Of a DNA stretch of 64,000 nt, positions 32,884 through 44,987 are shown in pieces. Position 1 is the stretch's first letter. Every line of letters starts with the position of its first letter. The notes below the pieces were generated by a model, which was given only the letters and a program-made list of their open reading frames with translations, searched no databases and was not told where the DNA came from. The position numbers and the translations under genes were made by a program. Source of the stretch: Schistocerca nitens (Eukaryota > Arthropoda > Insecta > Orthoptera > Acrididae); NCBI RefSeq assembly GCF_023898315.1, contig NC_064623.1, forward strand, positions 16,505,140 to 16,569,139, in the 5' to 3' direction.

Positions 32884-33925
32884 CCTGTATACGGTGAGTC
32901 TTATTAATTTTTTAGAAACCTCGCATCCGACATAGATGACGCTGAGACAAGTAATTTAATATGAGACACGTGGAGTCGCAAATATCGGTAAACACCCAAA
33001 AAAATGGATGAGAAATGTCGAACATTTGACGTCACCAGATGACTTACCTCGCCGCACGTGCCCGCATCTCGTGGTCGTGCGGTAGCGTTCTCGCTTCCCA
33101 CGCCCGGGTTCCCGGGTTCGATTCCCGGCGGGGTCAGGGATTTTCTCTGCCTCGTGATGGCTGTGTGTTGTGTGCTGTCCTAAGGTTAGTTAGGTTTAAG
33201 TAGTTCTAAGTTCTAGGGGACTGATGACCACAGCAGTTGAGTCCCATAGTGCTCAGAGCCATTTCAACCATTTTTTCGCCGCACGTGCAGCGGTTGGGCC
33301 TGTGCGTGAAGGGACAACTGAGCGATGCAATACTTGCATACGAGCAAACGGTGCAAAATTCAAATACCTATTGTAAATATCATCTGTTGTAGATGTAGAA
33401 GTTACTACTGTTCTCGCTGCAACCAAGCAAAACATGTTCTTATTTCGTGTTTCTTTCCCTTGGTCCCTTCGTTTTTGTTTACATACTTTATTTAGTAAAG
33501 AAAACATGAGTCATTTACTGATAAAGACGCAGTTCGGAAGCTTATGCTCATTTACATATGGCGCAGTACAGTAGCTTCTGGTTGTAGTGTACTTTGCAAA
33601 AAGCTAGCGGAGACCGCGAGACATGTAAATAAAGTAATAAATTTTACTTCGATGTAAACACGTAACTGTCTAAAGTAATACTGCCAGCCAGATATGAGAT
33701 TCGACCCCTGAGCCCAAAGCGCTGAAGTCGCGCATGTGGGCCCACAGCGAAAGGCTCAACCGCTCCACGTGCGGCGAGGTACGTCGATGTGGGTGACGTC
33801 ACTTGTTCTACGTCTATCATCCTCGTTTGGGATGTTTCCCGACGTTTGCGATTCCACGAGTTTTCTATCAAATTAATTGTCTGAGCATTATCTACGTCTT
33901 TTCGAAGGGTTTTACACGTTAACAA
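32884..33925. mobile_element. Ancient foldback element split by a SINE
   Basis: The left arm (about 32884-33061, continuing at 33276-33310) and right arm (about 33735-33925) are inverted copies at roughly 75 percent identity over about 190 bp. Matching landmarks from outside in are 'tcttattaa'/'ttaacaaga', 'gacatagatgacgctgagac' against the complement of 'gtctgagcattatctacgtc', 'cgtggagtcgcaaa' against 'tttgcgattccacg', and 'cctcgccgcacgtg' against 'cacgtgcggcgagg'. The central 430 bp are unrelated and non-coding. Termini and target duplication are not resolved. Confidence 0.7.
33062..33275 (+). mobile_element. tRNA-headed SINE, family D
   Basis: A different tRNA-like head ('tcgtggtcgtgcggtagcg', 'gggttcgattcccggcgggg') is joined to the same tail as family A ('gttaggtttaagtagttcta', 'gctcagagccattt'). 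Perfect 13-bp target duplication tcgccgcacgtgc (33049-33061 and 33276-33288). The shared tail suggests head swapping between families. Confidence 0.95.
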
Positions 33926-34809
33926 GATGCAGACACAGTAGTCTGGTCCTGATTTACACGTGTCTGTCCTGCTGCTTAAATGGACCACCATCATAAGTTA
34001 TTCTGATTTGCTTTTAACTGTGTATCTTTAGGTCAGTATGATATTTTAAATCATCTTCCACGTATTAATGTGTTGCTCACGGGTGTTCAAAGAAATTGAT
34101 CTAAGATGGGATACGATTCTAAAATTGTTTCAGTAAATCTCAATACGTATCATGCCCCAAGAACTAAATCTGATAATACGTACACTGGACATAAAGGAGC
34201 TTAAATTATTGATAGTTATCCACTCAATATACATTTTAAAGGCAATTATTATGATACCTAGAAAGTAAGTTTATTTCATTGGTACACACAGTGCACATCT
34301 TTTTATTTTATTAATGCGATCTGGATTTCAAATTTCTTGGTCTTCTGAATCTGCACCCTCAAATAATTAAATCAAGCGTGTCCAGCGAGTGAGAAAACAA
34401 AACTACAAACTATCCACAAAATATAGTTCACTAAATATACTTGCATTTATATTCCAATAGTGTTTGACTGACACTGAAAGTTAAAAAACGCTTACAGAAG
34501 TAACAGTCGGACCGACAGTGAAAATGTTGCTGGATAAAAAAAAAAAAAAAAAAAAAGAAGACGAAGAGAGAGCAAGAAATACCAGTTATTAATGCCCTCC
34601 AAAGCAGAGAAAAAAGATAAACTTAAAACACGTCGCTTATGCATCTATGATGCCATCTATAATTTTTATTTGCTTACGTCGGGTCATGGTTGATAACTTA
34701 TTGGCTTACTTTCATGTCTTCTGTTTTTAATGTTGACTGGCATAATTAAAGCTGAACAAAATGTGTTATGGACGCTACATTTTTGGGTTGTTTGTGTAAA
34801 GTGTAATTG
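33926..34809. other. Unassigned AT-rich DNA with an A-run
   Basis: No gene or repeat recognised apart from about 20 consecutive A at 34537-34556. Confidence 0.4.
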
Positions 34810-36597
34810 ACGGAAAGTCATCGAGTAAATCAAATGATTTCTGGCGTTCCCCAAGGTAGTGTTACAGGCCCTGTGTTGTTCCTTATCTACATAAACTATT
34901 TGGAATGCAATCTGAGCAGCCGTCTTAGGCTTTTTGCAGTGGTGCTGTCGTTTATCGTATATGAAACTCATCAGAAGATCAAAACAAATTGCAAAACGAT
35001 TTTGAAAAGACGTCTGTTTGGTGCGAAAATTGGCAATTGAGCCTAAATAATGAAAAGTGTGAGGGTACCCACACAAGTGCTAAAATGAATCAGTTAAACT
35101 TCTGTTACACGATAAATCAGTCAAATCTAAAGGCCATAAATTCAACAAAATATCTGTTGTTGTTGTGGTCTTCAGTCCTGAGACTGGTTTGATGCAGCTC
35201 TCCATGCTACTCTATCCTGTACAAGCTTCTTCATCTCCTAGTACCTACTGCAACCTACATCCTTCTGAATCTGCTTAGTGTATTCATCTCTTGGTCTCCC
35301 TCTACGATTTTAACCCTCCACACTGCCCTCCAATACTAAATTGGTGATCCCTTGATGCCTCAGAACATGTCCTACCAACCGATCCCTTCTTCTAGTCAAG
35401 TTGTGCCACGAACTCCTCTTCTCCCCAATCCTATTCAGTACCTCCTCATTACTTATGCGATCTACCCATCTAATCTTCAGCATTCTTCTGTAGCACCACA
35501 TTTCGAAAGCTTCTATTCTCTTCTTGTCCAAACTATTTACCACCCATGTTTCACTTCCATACATGGCTACACTCCATACAAATACTTTCAGAAGCCACTC
35601 CCTGACACTTAAATCTATACTCGATGTTAACAAAGTTCTTTTCTTCAGAAACGCTGTCCTTGCCATTGCCAGTCAGCATTTTATATCCTCTCTACTCCGA
35701 CCATCTTCAGTTATTTTGCTCCCCAAATAGCAAAACTCCTTTATTACTTTACGTGTCTCATTTCCTAATCTAATTCCCTCAGCATCGCCCGACTTAATTC
35801 GACTACATTCCATTATTCTCGTTTTGCTTTTATTGATGTTCATCTTATATCGTCCTTTCAAGACACTGTCCATTCCGTTCAACTGCTCTTCCAAGTCCTT
35901 TGCTGTCTCTGATAGAATTACAATGTCATCGGCGAACCTCAAAGTTTTTATTTCTTCTCCATGGATTTTAATACCTACTCCGCATTTTTCTTTTATTTCC
36001 TTTACTGCTTGCTCACCTAGGAATTACAGTTACTAACAACTTAAACTGGAAGTAATACATAAAAAAATGTTGGGGGGGAAGGCTAACCAAAGACTGCGCT
36101 TTATTGGTAGGACACTTAGAAAGTGTAACCGATCTACTAAGGAGACTGCCTACACTACGCTTATCCGCTCTCTTTAAAATACTACTGCGTGGTGTGCGAT
36201 CCTTACCAGATAGGACTGACGGAGTACATCGAAAAAGTTCAAAGAAGGGCAGCACGTTTTGTAGTATCGCGAAATAGGGGAGAGTGTCAAAGAAATGATA
36301 CAGTATTTGGGGTGGACATCATTGAAAAAAAGGCGTTTTTCGTTGGGGAGCAATCTTCTCACGAAATTCCGATCACCAACTTTCTCCTCCGAATGCGAAA
36401 GTATTTTGTTGACACCGACCTACATAGGGAAAAACAATTACCATAATAAAATAAGAGAAATCAGAGCTTGCACGAAAATATATTTTTGTTCGTTTCTTCC
36501 GCGCGCTATACGAGATTGGAATAATAGAAAATTATGAAGGTGGTTCGATGAACCCTTTACAGGGCACTTAAATGTGATTTGCAGTGTGTCCATGTAG
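34810..36597 (+). pseudogene. CR1-like LINE, split by an RTE-like LINE
   Basis: The plus-strand left part (34810-35154) encodes 'ISGVPQGSVTGPVLFLIYIN' and 'NSTKYL'. The right part (36015-36597) resumes with 'LGITVTNNLNWK', 'RFIGRTLRKCNRSTKETAYT', 'VQRRAARFVVSRNRGE' and 'RAIRDWNN', ending near 'catgtagatgtagatt'. The FADD box is damaged ('LFAVVLSF'). The parts join at the same codon region of the family, showing that 35155-36014 is an insertion. Stops and frameshifts are present. Confidence 0.85.
35155..36014 (-). pseudogene. RTE-like LINE, 5'-truncated, inside a CR1-like LINE
   Basis: Same family as 19038-20338. Minus-strand frames 35942-35673 ('MRFADDIVILSETAKDL', catalytic FADD intact) and 35666-35310 ('RTAFLKKRTLLTSS', 'VAMYGSETWVVN', 'RRMLKIRWVDRISNEEV') are separated by one stop. 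A CAACAACAA tail lies at the left (35155). No clean target duplication. Confidence 0.9.
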
Positions 36598-36599
36598 AT

Positions 36600-38190
36600 G
36601 TAGATTTAGAGGGCAAGCATACAACTTGATGAAAACCCTCCTGAAATCGGCCGAAAGAAGTGACATTGCAGCTTAGGACTGAATCAAGATAATAGTAGCC
36701 TCCCTAATTTCACCTGTTATCGAGCAGTCGTGCCAACTGGGTTGCAAAACTCGTAACTGTATGACTGGATGTGTCACTGTAATGCACACCGCAGAATTCG
36801 ACATGATCCTAAATCTGGGAATGGACATCTTTTTCGATCTGCAAATTCCTCACCTTTTTCTCTTCTGTAGCGCATAACATCGCATTTTATCTTTTCGGTT
36901 GTTGCATTTGAGCCCCGATATGAGCACAGACGAACACATTTACCGCATAAAATTGGAGATTTTTTCAAGCTCTACTCAAATTCCGCTGCCGTGAAAGTAG
37001 TCTCCCGAAGTCACTACAGGTCTTATTTGCGCAACGAGGCGAAGTAAGTTACTGTTGTGATTAAGTTGTATGGCAGGGAGGTGGAGAATGACCTTGTGGG
37101 AAATGGGGGGAAACGCTGGTCACTTGTACTACATACGTGTCTGATCCATTTATGGAGTTCCTAAGTACTGTACTACAAACTGACAGAAAGGCGGAAGCGG
37201 CATTATATGGGCGAGGCTCTGTGCAGGCACGCGTGTGTCTTTACTACGGGGCAGCGCCGAAACAGCCGCCGCGGCAAATTACACTGTCACGTGTCAAAAT
37301 TACAGTGTAGGTTTTCGTGTCCTCACAATTTAATTTTATCGTTTCAGTCTATTGCAATAACAGTCAAACAGTAAGGTAAGTCAAGGAAAAGGATGTGATA
37401 TATATCATTTCATTGTAACTAAAGTCCATGTTGATTAACTCGTTCTAGAAAAAATCCGTACTGTGTCCAGACGGCAAAAATCATCCACGCAGAGCTTGGG
37501 CGTGTCGGAGACCATCCAGGGCGAGCTGGCCCCTGGAAGAGCAACCGGCGGCCATGAGATTCTCTGGTTTAGTTGTTAGCGCCCTATATTTGTCTGAATT
37601 AATGGTTCAACTATGGTGCTGAAGGAGTTTTGAGTTGCTCACTATTGAGGAGATAGTGAGCTTGAGTCAGCAAGACGACATATGTGTTACTGCACTGAGC
37701 TACGACTCGTCTACAAGTGTGATCGATACCTACTTGGAGCAGACTGTATCGATTATTCCGTCAGTGTGCAATTTTCAGCGACTTTGTTGAAAAAATATAA
37801 AAAGCAGTTGTTGGGCTGAGTTGTGTTTGAAATGCAAGGTTTGAAGAATGCAGTAACTGATCTCGGGCACGATGAATGTAGTCATTTTCTGAATCTCTGA
37901 GAGTCGGGCTGCTCATATTTTGAGTGACATTTGGCGAAAAGTCAAGTGATTTTAAGTTGATACAGATTTAGTCAAGAGTGGTTTGTACGCTGTGTCGGTA
38001 TTAGACAGTAGAATTCATGAGTCTTTCAAATACGACGACACTAAAGTTTTGACTCGAGTTATTCTGTCTCAAGTGGTCCTCGTTGTTGCCTGTTACATTA
38101 GTTAGTGCACACAACAGTGGGTTTGGGTGCTGAAAATGGTTGAGGGAGATTTAGGAAAGCGCTCTCTCAGGCAGATGAGTATCAGCCGTG
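36600..38190. other. Unassigned DNA
   Basis: About 1.6 kb without a recognisable element. A small perfect 9-bp hairpin (gctcactat/atagtgagc) lies near 37645-37670. Possibly single-copy. Confidence 0.4.
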
Positions 38191-38196
38191 ACGGTA

Positions 38197-39396
38197 CACT
38201 GAAGCTGGTACAGACATGCTATTCAAATAAAGAAATACGTAAACAGGCAGAATACGGCGCTGCGGTCGCCAGCGCCAATATAAGACAACAAGTGTGTGGC
38301 ACAGTTGTTAGATCGGTTACTGCTGCTACAATAGCAGTTCATCAAGATTTAACTTACTTTGAACATGGTCTTATAGTCGGGGCACAAGCGGTGGGACACA
38401 GCATTTCCGAGTCAGCGATGAAGTACAGATTTTCCAGTACGACCATTTCACGAGTGTACCGTGAATATCAGGAGTCCGGTGAAACATCGAGTCTCCGACA
38501 TCGCTGCGGCCGGAAAAACATCCTGCAAGAACAGGTCCAACGACGGCTGAAGAGAATCGTCAACGTAACAGAAGTACAACCCGTCCGCGAATTGCTGCAT
38601 ATTTCAATGCTGGGCCATCAACAAGTGTTAGCGTGCGAACCATTCAACGAAACATCACCGATATGGGCTTTCGGATCCGAGGCCCCATTCGTGTACCCTT
38701 GACGACTGCACGACACAAAGTTTTATGCCTTCCCTGGGCCCGTCAACATCGACATTGGACTGTTGATGACTGAAAACATGTTGCCTGGTCGGACGAGTCT
38801 CGTTTCAAATTTTATCGAGCGGATGGACGTGTACGGGCGTGGATACAACCTCATGAATCCATGGACTCTGCAAGTCAGTAGGGGACTGTTCAAGCTTGTG
38901 GAGGCTTTGTAATGGTGTGGGGCGTGTGCAGTTGAAGTTATATGGGACTCCTGATACGTTTAGATGCGACTCTTGACATGTGACACGTACGTACTCATCC
39001 TGTCTGATCACTTGCATCCGTTCGTGTCCACTGTGTATTCCGACGAACTAGGGCAATTCCAACAGGACAATGCCACACACCACACGTCCAGAATAGCTAT
39101 ACAATGGCTCCAGGAACACTCTTCTGAGTATAAACACTTCCGCTGGCCATAAACTGCCCAGACATTACTGAACATATCTGGGATACCTTGCAACGCACTG
39201 CTCAGAGGAGATCTCCACACCCTCGTACTCTTACGGATTTATGGACAGCCATGCAGGACTCATGGTGTCAATTCCCTCCTGCACGACTTCAGACACTGGT
39301 CGAGCCCATGCCACGCTGTGTTGCGGCACTTTTCCGTGCTCGCGGGAGCCCTGCACGACATCAGGCAGGTGTACCAGTTTCTTCGGCTCTTCAGTT
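38197..39396 (+). mobile_element. Tc1-like transposon family A, copy 3
   Basis: Flanked by TA (38195-38196; 39397-39398). The left end is shortened ('cactgaagctggtacag') relative to the right. The frame at 38127-38702 encodes the DNA-binding half ('GAQAVGHSISESAMKYRFS', 'REYQESGETSSLRHRCGRK') but begins in flanking DNA. The catalytic half is visible in broken frames ('FQQDNATHHTSRIAIQWLQE', 'TPCTTSGRCTSF' as a shifted C-terminus). Deletions near 38745 and 39150 remove codons around the first and third catalytic positions. Confidence 0.88.
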
Positions 39397-39397
39397 T

Positions 39398-39711
39398 ATT
39401 TTTTGAGTATAGTATCATGCTACGAGGTAGTGACGTTATTCTGTATGTGGAGTCATTGCTTATCAAGCATTATTCTCGAAGATTTTCTGTTTCGGAGAAT
39501 CAATCACAGAACACATGAATAGCAGGTGAATTACTACAGAGAGCGTATTTTGACAGTACGTATTGTTATTGACGTAGTCACTGAGACCCGGGGGTGTATT
39601 TTTCCTTCTTTTCCTGCTGCTGTTTATTTTGTAAGATTTGTGATGGGTTTTATACCAGCACTAGCGGGAAGTTGCGTCCTTGACCGATATAACAGGGCAA
39701 TATTTTGCTGA
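39398..39711. other. Unassigned DNA
   Basis: Nothing recognised between the Tc1 copy and the SINE. Confidence 0.35.
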
Positions 39712-39722
39712 CCCCAATACAC

Positions 39723-39909
39723 CTGGCTCTGAGCACTATGGGACTCAACTGCTGAGGTCATTAGTCCCCTAGAACTTAGAACTAGTTAAACCTAACTAAC
39801 CTAAGGACATCACAAACATCCATGCCCGAGTCAGGATTCGAACCTGCGACCGTAGCGGTCTTGCGGTTCCAGACTGCAGCGCCTTTAACCGCACGGCCAC
39901 TTCGGCCGG
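39723..39909 (-). mobile_element. tRNA-headed SINE, family A
   Basis: Minus-strand copy with an 11-bp perfect target duplication ccccaatacac (39712-39722 and 39910-39920). Confidence 0.95.
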
Positions 39910-39920
39910 CCCCAATACAC

Positions 39921-41660
39921 CGCCAGATGAAAGTAGTATTACTCATCTCAAAGTAGTTTTTTTTTTTGTGGTCGGGGTCCTTCCGTGCCACCTCCCTGTC
40001 GATCAAACTGCGGTGAAGAGTCCTGGAATGCTTCCGCTAGTTCTCTCTACTACACTACTAAATAAATAGCCACACTTGTCACAAACAGGCGTATATGTTG
40101 CCCAACATTTTCACTATTACTTATCACAACACAACTAACAATTGCTATGGTAATACCACGCTCTTCAAGTGCATTCAAACGTCCGTACTTGCATACTGTA
40201 GGACCTGAGAGAAAAATCAGAAAAACTACTACCACTCTTGAATTGTTCATTACGCCCTTGTTGGTGCGTGGTTTACTCCTTGGGTCTCGGATTCATGCAC
40301 TTGCTGCACCTTGAGACAAATGACTCCCGGGCGACCAATGGTTTTATTACCATTTTTACTGGTACTCTTCAAGCCGGCCGCACCATTGCTCCACATTTCA
40401 CTGCATACGAGAAAGGAAAACATACAGTTTCCCTTTCCCACTAGATTTATCCTTATTCAACTTACTCACGAGCATCTGTTGTCGACGGCTTTCCAATGGT
40501 GTGATGGGATGTTTACAAATATCCCGAAACACTACAACCTTACCGCCCTAGACGAACCATTTCAAAGCGGAAATTTTAACTCCAACCATTATTTCCGTAG
40601 TAAAAGTGATGAGTGACAATTACGTTTAGGATTTGCTACTGCGTACGCGAGCGACCAACACCTAAAGAGGCTGCTATATTAAAAATCTGAACTTTAAGAT
40701 ACAAAATGGTGGTGTTGCGCAGTATTTATTTTCAGTCTTTTTTTTATTGTACATTTCGCTTAGTGTGGGGATTTTAGTTTTCTGCAGTCACTTATTGACA
40801 GTCGACGTTTGGTGATTATAAAGCTTTCACATTTAAAAAGAGAGAAAAATAACCTTCATTCGTTAAAAATAAATTTTAGTCCCGTAGTTATTTATCCGCA
40901 ACGAACTTTGGGTAACTAATTGTAAAACATGACAGAATTTAAAAAGTAATGTAAAGTTATAGTTCTGACATTTAGCAAGCAGCGTAAGCATGCTCAAGTT
41001 TGCGATAAGATCTAGACAACTTAATTGAGAGTAGTTAAAACCGAAAGTGGTCAGTTTCGAAGACTAGCGCCTTACAGCTTAAGACATTAAAGCAATTTCA
41101 TACGAGTTGGCATGGAAACATTACGATTAATTAAATACTAGTGTTGGCCAGAATATTACTAAAAGATTTACTAACGGAATGAACTTATATATTTTAATAG
41201 CGTAACAAATAACTAGAGGTGGTACCTAAAGAAGTTCATTTACGTTCTTTTAGTAACAATTTGTATCTCTGGATTTGAGTGTCAGATTCTATTACGAAAA
41301 TGCTTCAATTCTGACAGTTTTCAACACTTTAGAGATTTGTAGGTAACTAATGATATATGAATGTTAAGTCCTAACTATCGAGACTTACGCATACGATGCA
41401 TATATTCTGAGAATTCTTTATAAAAATGACGGTTCATTAGTAGTGAGTTGGCTTGTGCACACGCTCTGTTGTATGTTATGGTCCTTTTCGGGAACCATTT
41501 ATTCGAACGTGTGCTGCAGTCCTGGGAGGTAGAATTAGCAATCCGATCGTGCATACGATTACTTATTGGTCACATAGTTGCACGTGCAGTGTTTCTAGGA
41601 ATGTGTGTTCTTCTGAGAGGTTGGACAGAGTTGTACCTCTCAAAGAGTAATTACCAATTT
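39921..41660. other. Unassigned, probably single-copy DNA
   Basis: About 1.7 kb with no recognised repeat. Frames of 101 codons (40311-40616) and 74 codons (41448-41672) show no motif and no convincing splice context. Confidence 0.4.
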
Positions 41661-42544
41661 TATTTACACTAAAGAGCCGAAGAAACTGGTTCATCTGCCT
41701 AATATCGTGAAGGGCTCCCGCGAGCACGCAGAAGTGCCGCAACACGACGTGGCACGGGCTCGACTAATGTCTGACGTAGTGCTGGAGGGAACCGACACCG
41801 TGAATTCTGCACGGCTGTCCATAAATACCTAATAGTACGAGGGGGTGGAGATCTCTTCTGAACAGCACGTTGCAAGGCATCATATGCTCAATAATGTTCG
41901 TGTCTGGGGAGTTTGGTGGCCAGCAGAAGTGTTTAATCTCAGAAGAGTGTTCCTGGACGCACTCGGTAGCAATTGTGGAGGTGTGAGGTGTCGCATTGTC
42001 CTGTTGGAATTGCCCTAGTCCGTCGGAATGCACAATGGACACGAATGGATGCAGGTGATCAGACAGGATGCTTACGTACGTGCCACCTGTCAAGAGTCGT
42101 ATCTAGACGTATCAGGGGTCCCATATCACACCATCTTCACACTCCCCACACCATTACAGAGGCTCCACCAGCTTGGAACAGTTCCCTGTTGGCATGCAGC
42201 ATCCGCTCGACACAATCTAAAACGAGACTCGTCCGACCAGGCAACACGTTTCCAATCATCAAGCGTCCAATGTCGGTGTTGACGGGCCCAGGAGAGGCGT
42301 AAAGCTTTGTGTCCTGTAGTCATCAAGGGTACACGAGTGGGCCTTCGGCTCCAGAAACCAGTACCGATGATGTTTCGTTGAATGGTTCGCAGTCTTGACA
42401 CCTGTTGATGGCCCACAGCATTGAAATCTGCAGCAATTTGCGGAAGGGTTGCACTTCTGTCACGTTGAACGATTCTCTTCAGTCGTCGTTGGTCCCGTTC
42501 TTGCAGAATCTTTTTCTGGCCTCAGCGACGTCGTAGATTTGATG

Positions 42545-42549
<5 letters not shown>

Positions 42550-42575
<26 letters not shown>

Positions 42576-42661
42576 TGCCCGAGGGAGGACTCCAACCTCC
42601 GACAGAGGAGCCGCGCGAACTGTGGCAAGGTGCCCGAAACCGCGCGGCTACCCTGCACGGC
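42550..42661 (-). mobile_element. SINE family B fragment with expanded (CA)n
   Basis: Only the tRNA-like head survives ('catgcccgagggaggac'), preceded by a (CA)14 tract where the body should be. Target duplication tgatgtttta (42540-42549 and 42662-42671). Confidence 0.85.
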
Positions 42662-42801
42662 TGATGTTTTACCGGATACCTGTTTACTCACGGTACATTC
42701 GTGCAATGGTCGTAAGGGAAAATCCCCACTTCATCGCTAACTCGAAGGTGCTGTCCCCCATCGCTCGTGCGCAGACTGTAACATCACTTCAAACTCACTT
42801 G

Positions 42802-43912
42802 TGTTGTGACCGTAGAAAATTTTTATTTTTATTCTTGCTTTTGTGACCATAATAGGAGTCCCGGCTCCATAGGCAAACAGCGAGCCGACATTACGAAATA
42901 GTCCACCAGGACGTAGGGACAAGATAAGCGGCGGGGGCTGCCAAGTATGGCTTGTCGATCAAATAATTTAGTGTTTGACTTTCTGCCAGAGGAAGCAGCA
43001 CGAATCAAACTTGCGCAATGGAAGACGCAAACACCAGGGCGATAATACAGCAAGAGAGAGTGTCAGTCAAGTGCGGAAAAAGACTCGTGTGGAACCAAAT
43101 TAAGTTGTGTGCAGCTAGAAACGGAAGTATCGTGTGGAACCGAAGGCATTCTTGCGCAAGCCGACCAATTAGAAACGAGAGTGTCGTGTGGAACCATAGG
43201 CATTCTTGTGCAATCCGATCACTTAGAAATGAAAGGGTCGTGTGAAACAAATTAACTCGTGTGCACCCAAGTACATGATAAACGAAATAAAAGGCCAGGC
43301 TGCGGAATAGCTAGGAGCAGAGATGCAGCTTCAGAGCCAGTGGCGGCAGTTTGGAGATCCCACAGCGAGACGCCAGCAGGGCCGAGTAGGCCCGTAGCAG
43401 CCGATACAGCTGATAAAGACTTCAAGTACGAAAAGACGGTGATAGACTGTGGTGGACACTCAAGAACTGCAGGTCGAGTAGGATTTTTAGAGTTTCATTG
43501 GAATAGTGTTGAACAGAGGCTGTCAGTCTTTGTCTCAATTACTTTCAGTGCTAACCAAGAACAAGTGATTGCTTTGTACTTGTTTCTTATATATACCGGC
43601 AATTAGCTTTGAAGTAGCAAGTCCGAACAAACAGACTGAATCTTACTAAGGGTTTATGGTCCAACACCTCACCTAAGTATATCTGAGAATAAACTTGATA
43701 GAAACTAACCAATTTTTCCTGCCTATCGCAATTCTGTAACCTATTTTCAGGAAACTTTTTTGCTTCAAACCAAGGAGATTCTCCCCCTCTCATCTCCGAT
43801 ATAAAGGTTGACAGCAATTTGTAACTAACCTATTGTCGTTAACGTCCCGATTGCGCTACGCAGTTCGCACTTACTTCCTTCTGGTATAGTGAGGCTGTGC
43901 CCGGACGCGACA
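42802..43912. mobile_element. Solo-LTR-like insertion, 1111 bp
   Basis: It begins 'tgttgtgaccg', ends 'ggacgcgaca' (TG...CA termini) and is flanked by the 4-bp duplication cttg (42798-42801; 43913-43916). Removing it rejoins the Tc1 copy precisely. No gag, pol or primer-binding site is present, so a solo LTR left by recombination is the simplest reading. A tandem repeat is embedded at 43081-43250. Confidence 0.75.
43081..43250. repeat. 54-bp tandem repeat inside the LTR-like insert
   Basis: Three units start with 'cgtgtggaacc' and contain 'ggcattcttg' in the second and third. Spacing is 54 bp, and a fourth partial unit starts 'cgtgtgaaac'. LTR U3 regions often carry such arrays as transcriptional enhancers; here that role is only inferred. 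Confidence 0.75.
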
Positions 43913-44089
43913 CTTGAATCTTGATAACCTGCCACTGTAGCAGCAGTAGCCGATCTAGCAACTGCGCCAGACACTTGTTGTCCTATATAGGCGTTGCCGA
44001 CTGCAGCGCCGTGTTCTGCCTGTTTACACGTCTCTGTGTTTGAATACGCATGCCTATAGCAGCTCCATTGGCGCTTCGGTGTGTGACCG

Positions 44090-44980
44090 CCATCGTCCTC
44101 ATCACGAGAGGGAGATCCGTGGGCGCAGACTGGGCCCTGTTACGTTAGACCAGCCGCGTCCGCCGCTCGAGCTTGGCAGACCCGGCACGGCCTGGAATTG
44201 GGGTCAGGGCCCGTCGTCGCTGCCCGGCGCTCGCCGCCTCGGCGCATCATCGGCCGCCGCACCACTCACCACACTTAGTGCGGCCAGCGCAGTTCTCTGC
44301 TGTGCACACGTATCACCATCGTCACCATCGTCTTGCGATCACGGCTTAGGCAAGACGGCTGTTCCGACACTCGACGCCTTCTGGTCATTTCTTCTACCGT
44401 TCGTCTGACGACACTTCAGGATGGTTTGTGGTATTTTATTGCCACCCGTGCGGCTGCAACGAGCGGACCGTGAGAAGTTCTCGGTCTGATGATGAAAGAT
44501 CAGTCGGTTGCGTTACGACAAATTTGCCCACACTTACAATGTAGGGTCGTTCTAGGTGAATTCACTCTGTCGAACATTTTTCAAATGAGTACAGTCAAAG
44601 GTAGATCCTCTAGGGGCTACAGATGACCAGCCTATATACCTTTTTACATTCTTACGGGTTTTTATTTCGGCCGACCGTATGGAAGCAACGGTGCGCCGTA
44701 ATTTCTTCTTACATACATATTTTCTCCTTCTATTAACGTTCTAAGCTGCAGTAAATTATTTCATCTATTTGCTGAGATTGAATTACTAGTTCATATAACA
44801 TTTTTTTTATTACTATACGTTGCAAATACAGTATTTTGATAGCTAAGTTAATTATGGTTGGAAACTACCTTATAAACACTTGTGTGACTACAGATAGAGA
44901 GAGCGCAAAGGGTACCTGTTGAAGAACACTGCCTTGGAATCCTGCTATGTTTTACATTCTACCTCCTGGTTCCTACTCAC
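44090..44980. other. Unassigned; left half CpG-rich
   Basis: 44100-44410 is CpG-rich ('cgtccgccgctcgagc', 'gcatcatcggccgccgc') with a 122-codon plus frame lacking motifs. 44410-44980 is AT-rich with nothing recognised. Confidence 0.35.
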
Positions 44981-44987
44981 ATCTATA

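Larger units (their letters stand above)
41667..44081 (-). mobile_element. Tc1-like transposon family A, copy 4, with two insertions
   Basis: The left end 'cactaaagagccgaag' follows TA (41665-41666); the right end 'ggcgcttcggtg' is at 44081. The minus-strand C-terminal frame (42093-41764) holds 'FQQDNATPHTSTIATE' and 'WPPNSPDTNIIEH', with Asp and Glu present and 36 residues between them by my count. The middle frame 42416-42126 encodes 'RTIQRNIIGTGFWSRRPTRV' and 'WTLDDWKRVAWSDESRFRL'. A family B SINE fragment (42550-42661) and a 1.1-kb LTR-like insert (42802-43912) interrupt the N-terminal part, which resumes at 43917-44081. Confidence 0.9.

Noticed and set aside
33062..33140. Possible tRNA gene with a good B-box
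   Set aside because: Joined to a SINE body and bracketed by a perfect 13-bp duplication.
42802..43912. Host gene with a repetitive protein (frames 43018-43606)
   Set aside because: The block has TG...CA ends, a target duplication and interrupts a transposon, so it is an insertion.
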